Below are positions 48,005-54,650 of a DNA stretch of 61,957 nt, one piece after another. A program made the position numbers and the translations under genes. Positions within the stretch are counted from its first letter, which is position 1. Every line of letters starts with the position of its first letter. This stretch comes from Planctomycetales bacterium (lineage in GTDB: Bacteria; Planctomycetota; Planctomycetia; Pirellulales; S012-138): the NCBI GenBank assembly GCA_015488215.1, contig WFOE01000107.1:1-61957 (forward strand), read 5' to 3'. The notes under the pieces are model-generated. The model had not been told where the DNA came from. It saw only the letters and a program-made list of their open reading frames with translations, and made no database searches.

Positions 48005-48835
48005 ATGATCCCGCTTTACGACAACATCCCCTCGCGCACTACGCCGTGGGTCAACTACCTGATTGTGGCGCTGACCACCCTGGTGTTCGGCTTGCAATTG
48101 CTGGACCAGTACAACGACAACCGCTGGCAACTGGTCGAACGGTTCGGCATGGTGCCGCAGCGGGTGTTGCACCCGGGCACGACCGTGGTGATGGATGTGC
48201 CGCAAGTGGTCGCCACGCCCCTGGGGCCGCGGGTGGTACGGGTGCAGAAGGTCATCCCGCCAGCGGCGGTGCCGGAGTGGCTGACTCTGCTAACCTGCAT
48301 CTTTTTGCACGGGGGGTGGATGCACTTTCTGGGCAATATGTGGTTTCTCTACATCTTCGGGGACAACGTAGAAGACCGCCTGGGCCACGCTGGGTTTTTG
48401 ATCTTCTACCTGGCAAGCGGCGTGTTGGCCAGCGCGGCCCATCTGGCAGCCAATCCGGATTCGCCGGTACCCACCATCGGCGCCAGCGGAGCAATCGCCG
48501 GGGTGATGGGAGCCTATTTCATCTTTTATCCCAAGGCCCAGGTCGTCGCCCTGATTCCGTTGTTTTTCATCTTCTATTCGGTGGTGCTGCCGGCGCCGGT
48601 GTTTTTGGGCTTTTGGTTCTTCATTCAGTTCTTTCAAGGGATTGGTTCGATTACCGCGGGCCAAAGCGGCGGTGTGGCCTGGTGGGCCCATATTGGCGGG
48701 TTCGTCGTGGGGATGCTGGTGGCCCGCTCGCTCATCCCCACCCGGCTGACTCGTCCGCCGGTAACAGAGCGCCGCCCCGGAACCGAACGCATCGGTATCT
48801 ACCGCTACCGCCCGCGGTATCCCATGGGCCCATAG
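48005..48835 (+). CDS. Rhomboid-family intramembrane serine protease
   Basis: This 276-residue protein has about six membrane helices. The catalytic pair is present: S161 in TIGASGAIAG and H229 in WWAHIGGFVVG. The conserved HGGWMHFLGNMWFLYIFGDNVED, with N111, forms the oxyanion/L1 region. It cleaves membrane proteins within their transmembrane segments, and the substrate is unknown. The 40-residue loop between the first helix and the second resembles that of other environmental rhomboids. The ATG at 48005 follows GAAGGAA and is preferred over an in-frame ATG at 47930. Confidence 0.93.
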   Translation: MIPLYDNIPSRTTPWVNYLIVALTTLVFGLQLLDQYNDNRWQLVERFGMVPQRVLHPGTTVVMDVPQVVATPLGPRVVRVQKVIPPAAVPEWLTLLTCIFLHGGWMHFLGNMWFLYIFGDNVEDRLGHAGFLIFYLASGVLASAAHLAANPDSPVPTIGASGAIAGVMGAYFIFYPKAQVVALIPLFFIFYSVVLPAPVFLGFWFFIQFFQGIGSITAGQSGGVAWWAHIGGFVVGMLVARSLIPTRLTRPPVTERRPGTERIGIYRYRPRYPMGP

Positions 48836-48887
48836 GAAGTCAACCGGTAGAGTCTTTCAGCGCCGGCGGACGCTGATGTTCCGCACC

Positions 48888-49236
48888 TAGCGAGCCCCGG
48901 ACTTCAGTCCGGGGAGAGCCGATTGAAAGAAAAGGCTTTTTCTTGCGGTGGTGCGGAAGCACCAATCGCCGACGGCCGTGCCGTCCTCCGCCAGCTAAAG
49001 CTGGCGGCTCGCCGTTTGCGAAAATCAGCGATTGTTCTCGCATTGGTGCGGAAGCGCCTCGCTCAAGACCCAAGACGCAAGACCCAAGACCTGTAGAGCA
49101 AAAGCTCCCGCGCAACAGCGCACGGCGCAAGCCGCAAGCCGATTCCCGCCCAGCGAGCCCCGGACTTCAGTCCGGGGAGACAAGAAGAAACGCTTTTGGT
49201 AAGTTTTTCTCCGGGAGCTGAAGCTCCCGGCTCGCC
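48888..49236. repeat. Mosaic repeat island, copy E, with two hairpin-pair modules
   Basis: This island holds the clearest hairpin pairs. The first module runs from CGAGC plus hairpin CCCCGGAC-TTCA-GTCCGGGG (48895-48914), through hairpin GGTGC-GGAA-GCACC (48950-48963), to CCGCCAGC-TAAA-GCTGGCGG (48988-49007) plus CTCGCC. The second runs from hairpin CCCCGGAC-TTCA-GTCCGGGG (49158-49177) across about 33 bases to CCGGGAGC-TGAA-GCTCCCGG (49211-49230) plus CTCGCC. Between the modules are GGTGC-GGAA-GCGCC (49045-49058) and inverted heptamer tracts (49063-49098 and 49117-49140). It separates the rhomboid and mog genes. Confidence 0.85.
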
Positions 49237-49276
49237 GGTTTGACACGTCGGGGCGGTCGGTCCCCCGTGACCGAGG

Positions 49277-49825
49277 CTACTTTTTCGGCGGGCGATAGGC
49301 CACGAGGCGCTGGGGGTTGGTTTCCAGCGTGGGTCCCCCGATCAACTCGATGCAGTACGGTATGGCCGGAAACACCGCATCGAGACACTCGGCAATCGCC
49401 CGCGGTTGGCCCGGCAGGTTCACAATCAGTGTGTTGCCTCGGGTGCCGGCCGTCTGGCGGGAGAGGATGGCCGTGGGCACTTTTTCCAGCGAGACTTTGC
49501 GCATCAGCTCGCCGAAGCCCGGCAACAGCTTTTCGCAAACCGCTTCGGTCGCCTCGGGCGTGATGTCCCGGGGAGCAGGTCCCGTGCCGCCCGTGGTAAC
49601 CACCAGCGCACAGCGGTGCTGGTCGCACAGTTCCACCAGCGTTTGTTCCAGCACAGGCCGCTCGTCGGGGACGATTCGCCGCAGGGGTTCCCAGGGGGTG
49701 AGCAGCACCTGTTGCAGGTACTCCACGATGGCCGGGCCGCTGCGGTCTTCGTACTGGCCCTCGCTGGCCCGATCCGAAGCGGTCACAATCCCAATCCGTA
49801 CCGTGGTGGAACTATCCTGGTTCAT
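49277..49825 (-). CDS. mog: Molybdopterin adenylyltransferase
   Basis: This 182-residue MogA/MoaB-type protein adenylylates molybdopterin during molybdenum cofactor synthesis. The signature TTGGTGPAPRDITPEAT, the N-terminal GIVTASDRASEGQYEDRSGP and LSRQTAGTRGNTLIVNLPG are diagnostic. It is cytosolic. The ATG at 49825 has no strong ribosome-binding site. The gene stands alone between two repeat islands, with no moa or moe gene nearby; MoaB-like naming is an alternative. Confidence 0.93.
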   Translation of the reverse strand: MNQDSSTTVRIGIVTASDRASEGQYEDRSGPAIVEYLQQVLLTPWEPLRRIVPDERPVLEQTLVELCDQHRCALVVTTGGTGPAPRDITPEATEAVCEKLLPGFGELMRKVSLEKVPTAILSRQTAGTRGNTLIVNLPGQPRAIAECLDAVFPAIPYCIELIGGPTLETNPQRLVAYRPPKK

Positions 49826-49921
49826 CTAGGGCCGTCCGAAACACGAGAGGGAACCACGATTCTCTGAAACCCATCTCTGAAACCCACGCTGCTCATTGTG
49901 TCCCTGTCGGGGCAAAGCAAC

Positions 49922-50270
49922 AAGCCTGCAGCGGAGAAAGGGCTTGGGGGAGTAAGGGGATGAAGCCGTGGGGACGTGGAGGGGGTGCTTCCGCTCCGGG
50001 GCGAGAATCGGCTTGCGGCTTGCGCCGTGCGCCTTGCGCGGTGCTTCCGCACCAGCGGGAAAAACGCTCGCACTCGTGCTCGTACTCGTAATCGTAATCG
50101 GCAGCTCGTTAACGGCAATCGCGAATCGGCAACCGGCGAGCCGCCGACTTGGAGAGGTCTTGCGTCTTGGGTCGTGTGTCTTGAGCAGGTGCTTCCGCAC
50201 CGATGCGAGAAGAAAGAATCGCCGATTCTTGCACTCGGCGAGCCGGAAGTTTCACTGCCCAGAGATAGGG
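49922..50270. repeat. Mosaic repeat island, copy F
   Basis: In order, this island has the heptamer tract (50011-50039), hairpin GGTGC-TTCC-GCACC (50040-50053), the CTCGTN/TAATCG hexamer tract (about 50065-50110), and GGCGAGCC (50135-50142) with a truncated larger hairpin. TCTTGCG-type heptamers follow (about 50157-50186), then a second GGTGC-TTCC-GCACC (50188-50201) and GGCGAGCC (50237-50244). Just before it, the phrase TCTCTGAAACCCA occurs twice in tandem near 49860-49888. Confidence 0.8.
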
Positions 50271-50278
50271 GAGAGCCG

Positions 50279-51220
50279 TCAACTGCCCGAGGCGGTGCGG
50301 CTCGAATGCGGATGGGCCGCCTGGTAGGCGCGGAGCAACTGGGCCGTGGAGACGTGCGTATAAATCTGTGTGGTGGCCAGGCTCTTGTGGCCCAGCAGTT
50401 CCTGCACGCTGCGGATGTCCGCTCCGGCATCCAGCAGATGCGTAGCGAAGCTGTGCCGCAGCGTATGGGGCGAGGTACGCCGGTCCAGTCCGGTGATTTT
50501 GAGGTACTTTTCCAGCATCCGGGCCACGCTGCGGGTGGTGAGCCGCCGGCCAAAGCGATTGACAAACACCGGGGCAGCGGGTCCCTGGGGCACGTCCGGG
50601 GCCAGCGTGCGCACCTTCAGGTAATCCCGCAGGGCCTGCTGGGCGTAGGAACCCAAAGGAGCCAAGCGTTCGCGGCGTCCCTTGCCGCGCACGCGAAGCA
50701 ACGAACCGGCGAAGTCCAGGTCGCCGTCGTTCAGTCCGACCACTTCGCTCACGCGCAAGCCCGCCGAATACATCACTTCCAGGATGGCCCGATCCCGGAG
50801 TCCCAGCGGCGTGTCGGTCGGAGGAGCTTCCAGCAGTCGGGCCACCTCCTCGGTGGAGAGGAAGTGGGGCAGTTTGCGCTGCGGCCGGGGATTGCGCAGC
50901 GCCTTGGCCGGGTTCGTGCGGCACCAGCCTTGCAGAATCGCGTAGCGGAAGAAGCTACGCACCGCGGCCAATCGCCGGGCGATGGTCGAGCGAGCGTAGT
51001 GTTGCTCGTGCAACTGGCCCAGGTAGCCGCGCAAGTCCACCGCCGTAATCTGATCCACCGCGGGCTCCTGACCGAATTGCTGGGTAAGGTAGTCCAGCAG
51101 ATGGGTCAGGTCTTCGCGATAGCTTTTCACCGTCAATTGGGAAGCGTTCCGCTGGGCGGCCAGAAACTGCAAAAACCGCCCTGTGGCTTCTTGCAGCGCA
51201 GGGGCACTTGCCGTGGACAT
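50279..51220 (-). CDS. xerC: Tyrosine recombinase XerC-like
   Basis: This 313-residue enzyme has the core-binding domain (1-110) and a complete catalytic set: R156 (SAGLRVSE), K180 (RGKGRRER), H252 and R255 (PHTLRHSFA), H278 (LLGHKSLATT) and Y287 (TQIYTHV). Length and motifs match XerC/XerD, which resolve chromosome dimers at dif. No dif-like site or mobile-element cargo is seen beside it, so a housekeeping role is more likely than an integron or phage integrase. The ATG is at 51220. A small GTG-start gene lies 31 bases upstream on the same strand. Confidence 0.92.
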   Translation of the reverse strand: MSTASAPALQEATGRFLQFLAAQRNASQLTVKSYREDLTHLLDYLTQQFGQEPAVDQITAVDLRGYLGQLHEQHYARSTIARRLAAVRSFFRYAILQGWCRTNPAKALRNPRPQRKLPHFLSTEEVARLLEAPPTDTPLGLRDRAILEVMYSAGLRVSEVVGLNDGDLDFAGSLLRVRGKGRRERLAPLGSYAQQALRDYLKVRTLAPDVPQGPAAPVFVNRFGRRLTTRSVARMLEKYLKITGLDRRTSPHTLRHSFATHLLDAGADIRSVQELLGHKSLATTQIYTHVSTAQLLRAYQAAHPHSSRTASGS

Positions 51221-51251
51221 GGCCCGGACTCCCCAGGGGGCACGGGCCCGC

Positions 51252-51497
51252 TTAGAGCAGCTCGTCTTCGGGCGGGAGCACGGCCTTGATGCGCGAAGGG
51301 GGCGCAGCGGGCTTGGGCTCGCTGCGGCGAATCTTCTGGCTCAGCACCGCGGCGTCGTACCAGGTGAGACTCAGTTCCGGGTTGGACGCATAGCGGCCCA
51401 GCACCCGCAGCACTTCCCGGCGGTTCTCGTCGTTGTAGAGAAAGATGTAGCGTTCCTTCCCTTTGACCAGGGCCAGGACGTTGATGTCTTGTTGCAC
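51252..51497 (-). CDS. Small conserved-looking protein upstream of xerC
   Basis: This 81-residue protein starts at GTG (51497) behind a strong GGAGG. The first 50 residues (QQDINVLALVKGKERYIFLYNDENRREVLRVLGRYASNPELSLTWYDAAVLSQKI) look like a compact alpha/beta domain; the tail is Pro/Lys-rich. I recognise no named family, though the composition looks like a real, conserved gene. It probably forms an operon with xerC (31-base gap). Confidence 0.72.
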   Translation of the reverse strand: MQQDINVLALVKGKERYIFLYNDENRREVLRVLGRYASNPELSLTWYDAAVLSQKIRRSEPKPAAPPSRIKAVLPPEDELL

Positions 51498-51590
51498 CGT
51501 GGGAATCCTCCATCCTGGAAAACCGGCACCTGCTTGGCAGCGGACGGGCCGTGTCGCTTCCTTGCGCCGGCCGGGCCGCCCTATGGGTGC

Positions 51591-52685
51591 TTATCGGTCC
51601 CCGGGCCACTGCCACACCACTTGAGTTTTGCCTGCTCCGCCGCGAGCGGTGAGCATTTCGTAAATGTGCAACCGACAGCAGAAACGAATGAAATCATCGC
51701 TACGTTGCAAATAACCCATCCAATCGCCAAAGCGGGCCTCTTTTCGCAGGGCGTAGTAGTTCTTCAGCGCCTGGACCACGCGGGGATCGTTCCCCTGATA
51801 GACGGCCACGTGCTTGAGCACCGGTTCGGTGCTGGGCACGCAGGGGCCGCTTGCTCCCCGGGGAGGGCAACCGGGGCCGGGACACCCCGGGCCGGACTGC
51901 GCAGTCGGGAAGGCACTGGTAGCAGCCGCCGCCTGCCGCGTGGCGGCAAAGGCACCGGTCTGCTTGGTTTGGTTCGCACCAGGCGAGGGCGGCGTTTGCG
52001 TTTTCGAGCCTTGCGGTTCGGGGGCCGGAAGAGCCGCCGCCGGGGCGGACTTTTCCCCGGTGGCAGCTTGCGGCTCGGGTAGCGGTTCTGGTGGTGGGAC
52101 GCGCGGGCCCTGGGGCGTTTGCCGGTTCATCGCTTTCCGGGCCTGGGCGAAGGCGGCTTCGTAGCGTAGCCGCTTGGGGATGTGTTCCGCTTGCGGCGTT
52201 CCCCAGGGCAGGCCGTAGCCGGGCGGGATGGGCTGAAAACATTCGTTGGCCGCGTACCATTCCACCACCAGCCCGCAACGCGGCGGGTAATACGGAGAAA
52301 AGTCCGTCACGGCTCCCACCACCACGGCGTCCACTTCCAGCAGTTGGGCCAGCCGCCGGGCGTCCTCGGGTCGGGCCAGCGAGAGCCGATGTTCCCGGAT
52401 CATGCGTTCCACTACGCCGATGGGAACCACCTCGTAGCCGGGCACGGATTGCAGCTCGTGATAGTAGGCCAGGGCGAACTGGCGGCCATCGACCCACGGC
52501 TCGGTGGTCAGGTTGAAAAACGGGGCCACGGCCACTTTGTGGATTTGCGGAAAGGGATTGAACACCTGCGGCTGATGAACCGGCTGGGGCAGAACCTCGC
52601 AACCGGCTCCGGCAAGCGAAAGCACCGTCGCCAGCAGGGCGGCCACCGCGGGGAATTCAGGCTTGGGGAATCGAGGCGGCGTCAT
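51591..52685 (-). CDS. Putative lipoprotein with CsgG/GNA1162-like domain and low-complexity insert
   Basis: This 364-residue protein has a signal sequence ending at a loose lipobox (LAGAGC, C29). Residues 45-160 (IHKVAVAPFFNLTTEPWVDGRQFALAYYHELQSVPGYEVVPI, LLEVDAVVVGAVTDF) resemble the CsgG/GNA1162-like lipoprotein fold. Residues about 190-290 are a Pro/Ala/Gly/Cys-rich insert (SGPGCPGPGCPPRG), after which ordered sequence resumes (HVAVYQGNDPRVVQALKNYYALRKEARFGDWMGYLQRSDDFIRFCCRLHIYEML). It is probably anchored to a membrane and acts in the envelope. The start at 52685 lacks a clear ribosome-binding site. Confidence 0.68.
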   Translation of the reverse strand: MTPPRFPKPEFPAVAALLATVLSLAGAGCEVLPQPVHQPQVFNPFPQIHKVAVAPFFNLTTEPWVDGRQFALAYYHELQSVPGYEVVPIGVVERMIREHRLSLARPEDARRLAQLLEVDAVVVGAVTDFSPYYPPRCGLVVEWYAANECFQPIPPGYGLPWGTPQAEHIPKRLRYEAAFAQARKAMNRQTPQGPRVPPPEPLPEPQAATGEKSAPAAALPAPEPQGSKTQTPPSPGANQTKQTGAFAATRQAAAATSAFPTAQSGPGCPGPGCPPRGASGPCVPSTEPVLKHVAVYQGNDPRVVQALKNYYALRKEARFGDWMGYLQRSDDFIRFCCRLHIYEMLTARGGAGKTQVVWQWPGDR

Positions 52686-53108
52686 CGGGCAACTCGGACC
52701 GCCGACAATAGGGGACAGTTGGCATCACACCCCGGGCCGTTTCCGCCGCCTGGGCGCAAGACGGCGGCGAGGGCACTCCGGCCCGATGGGCAAAATCGGC
52801 ACAATCGCCGCAGGCGGTAAAGTTTTTCCGGTCGAAAAAGTTTGCCGAGTCGTTGGCGGCGGAAAGGGGAGCTTTTTCCAGGGACAAGTTCACCGGCCCG
52901 AAAGTGCCTGTTATCCAGCAAAATGGCAAAAAAACTTGCCTCCCGCATAACCGGCATCCGAAATGAAACACAGATGCTTTGCCGTAATCGCGGGGAGGCA
53001 CGCTGCAGCCGGATCGGACCTGCCCTGGGAATCCGGCCCGGCGGGTGGAATCGCCTTCCTCGCCTCGCCGAACTCCGACCTGAAAACCAGAATCCAGGGA
53101 GGGAACCC
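52686..53108. other. Intergenic region between divergent lipoprotein and BON genes
   Basis: No gene is supported in these 423 bases. Several weak promoter-like pairs can be drawn, for example TTGCCT and CGAAAT around 52936-52964, but none is convincing. A strong ribosome-binding site (GGGAGGGAA) ends the region ahead of the BON gene. Confidence 0.4.
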
Positions 53109-53801
53109 ATGCGACGCTTGATCTTGGCCGTTGCCCTTGTGGCCCTCGCCGCCGTCCAGGCGGTCGCCGGTCCGCGCGATCAGCAGATCGCCGAACAACT
53201 GGCCCAGAGCCTCAAGAACTCCGGCACCCTCAAAGGCTATGCCATCGCGGTCAAGTATCGCGACGGCACCGCCCGGCTGGACGGCTGGGTGCGCAACCGC
53301 CAGCAGATGGAAGAGGCGGTGCGCATCATCCAGCGGTCGCCGCAAGTGGAACGAGTCATCAACCGCCTGGCGATTCGGGAAAACCCGGGCACGCCGCCGG
53401 CGGCGCTGAAGACCCAAGGGACCCAGGCTGCGCCGCGCCCGCTGCTGCGGCAAGTCGGCTATCCGCGGACCCGAAGTGCGGTGCATCGCACCGGCGCCTA
53501 TCAGCAGCAGGCTCAGGGGATGCCCGTGCCGGAATACCGCCCGGTGGGAACGGGACCGGCCCCGGCGATTTACGATCATCCGAACCTGCCTCCGTACGCC
53601 TGGCCCACCTACGCCGCGTATCCCAACTATGCGGCCCTGACCTACCCGAAGCAGTACAGCCCGACGGCCTGGCCCTACATCGGCCCGTTCTACCCCTACC
53701 CGCAGGTGCCGCTGGGCTGGCGGAAAGTGACGCTGGAATGGGACGACGGTTGGTGGTTCCTGGACTTTTCCGACGACCGGCGCCACGTGCTGCCGCGGTG
53801 A
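53109..53801 (+). CDS. Secreted BON-domain protein with Pro/Tyr-rich tail
   Basis: This 230-residue protein has a signal peptide (MRRLILAVALVALAAVQAVAG) and a BON-like domain at about 22-90 (QQIAEQLAQSLKNSG, AVKYRDGTARLDGWVRNRQQMEEAVRIIQRSPQVERVINRL). BON domains typically bind membrane lipids. A long Pro/Tyr-rich stretch (PNLPPYAWPTYAAYPNYAALTYP) and a short beta-like end (WRKVTLEWDDGWWFLDFSDD) follow. The ATG at 53109 follows GGGAGGGAA. An intrinsic terminator lies 22 bases after the stop. It probably acts in the envelope. Confidence 0.82.
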   Translation: MRRLILAVALVALAAVQAVAGPRDQQIAEQLAQSLKNSGTLKGYAIAVKYRDGTARLDGWVRNRQQMEEAVRIIQRSPQVERVINRLAIRENPGTPPAALKTQGTQAAPRPLLRQVGYPRTRSAVHRTGAYQQQAQGMPVPEYRPVGTGPAPAIYDHPNLPPYAWPTYAAYPNYAALTYPKQYSPTAWPYIGPFYPYPQVPLGWRKVTLEWDDGWWFLDFSDDRRHVLPR

Positions 53802-53823
53802 GCATGGGTTCGAGCTGACAAAG

Positions 53824-53866
53824 CTCCCTCGCATCTTCCCGAAGCGGATGCGAGGGAGTTTTCTTT
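53824..53866 (+). terminator. Rho-independent terminator of the BON gene
   Basis: A perfect 12-bp stem (CTCCCTCGCATC at 53824-53835 with its complement at 53847-53858) closes an 11-base loop and is followed by TTTTCTTT. It ends the BON-gene transcript; 53867-54071 shows nothing further except the ribosome-binding site of the next gene. Confidence 0.92.
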
Positions 53867-54071
53867 ACCCCCTGGCCGGCCGCTGCTACCGCTAGCACCC
53901 GCCCAGGGGAAGTTTCTTTCCCAGGAGAAAATCGCCGAACAACCGGAAAAACCTGCAAGATCGTCGCCACCGGAGGCGATATGAAAGGTAGTCCCGCCGC
54001 CGGAGGGCAGCGGGACGTGGTCCGAAACCAAGAAGCTTCTCCAGTCCGTACCCCAGACTGAGGAACGGCAC

Positions 54072-54650
54072 ATGTCGGTCAAGTCCACCCTGTGGAGCGG
54101 ATTGCTGCTGGCGGCTCTGGTCGCCGGAAGCGGGTGCCAGGTAGCGTATGGTCCGGGACAATTGCAGGGACTCCATACGATCCCCATCCCGCTGTCCCCC
54201 TACTTCCAAAAGCTCCAGGAAAACCGCTTCTGGGAAAAGGAGCGGTACAACCGCGTAGCCATTCTGGGGCCGATCACTTCCGGCGGACCGCCCCGGGCGC
54301 TGGACCCGCCCAGTTGGGACGAGATCGTCCGGGCGTTGCCCTCGGTCGAAGGGGGCATCCCCTTCCTGCACGAAGTGCAGCGGAACAACGTCCGGATCGT
54401 CATCGAGCCGATCGGCGAATCGGTCGATCCGCCTCGCTTCTATCCGATGATTGGCTGGGCCCAACTGCACCACGCCCACTACAAGTGCACCGTCTACTAC
54501 ACCGAAGTGACCCGGGTGGGCTGGCCGATCCCTTATACCACGCGGGACGAAGACGCTTCGGAAGTCATCTATATCGACCACGACCACTTCCACCTGGTGG
54601 GCAACGTGGATGGCGGACCCACTTCGCACTATCAGCAGCACCCGCACTAG
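54072..54650 (+). CDS. Putative lipoprotein of unknown function
   Basis: This 192-residue protein has a signal sequence with a loose lipobox (LVAGSGC, C22) and a mature part rich in aromatic and His residues (GWAQLHHAHYKCTVYYTEVTRVGWPIPYTT, VIYIDHDHFHLVGN). I do not recognise a family. The ATG follows GAGGAA. It ends just before the TPR/ExbBD operon and may be linked to it. A GC hairpin (54673-54696) shortly after the stop could act as a weak terminator. Confidence 0.72.
   Translation: MSVKSTLWSGLLLAALVAGSGCQVAYGPGQLQGLHTIPIPLSPYFQKLQENRFWEKERYNRVAILGPITSGGPPRALDPPSWDEIVRALPSVEGGIPFLHEVQRNNVRIVIEPIGESVDPPRFYPMIGWAQLHHAHYKCTVYYTEVTRVGWPIPYTTRDEDASEVIYIDHDHFHLVGNVDGGPTSHYQQHPH

Noticed and set aside
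48888-50270. Possible CRISPR array in the repeat islands
   Set aside because: Repeats are of several kinds, irregularly spaced and in both orientations, with no uniform spacers and no cas genes in the window.
50279-51220. Tyrosine recombinase as the integrase of a genomic island or integron
   Set aside because: Its length and residues fit housekeeping XerC, it lies in an operon with a small ordinary gene, and no attachment sites, tRNA end or cargo are seen.
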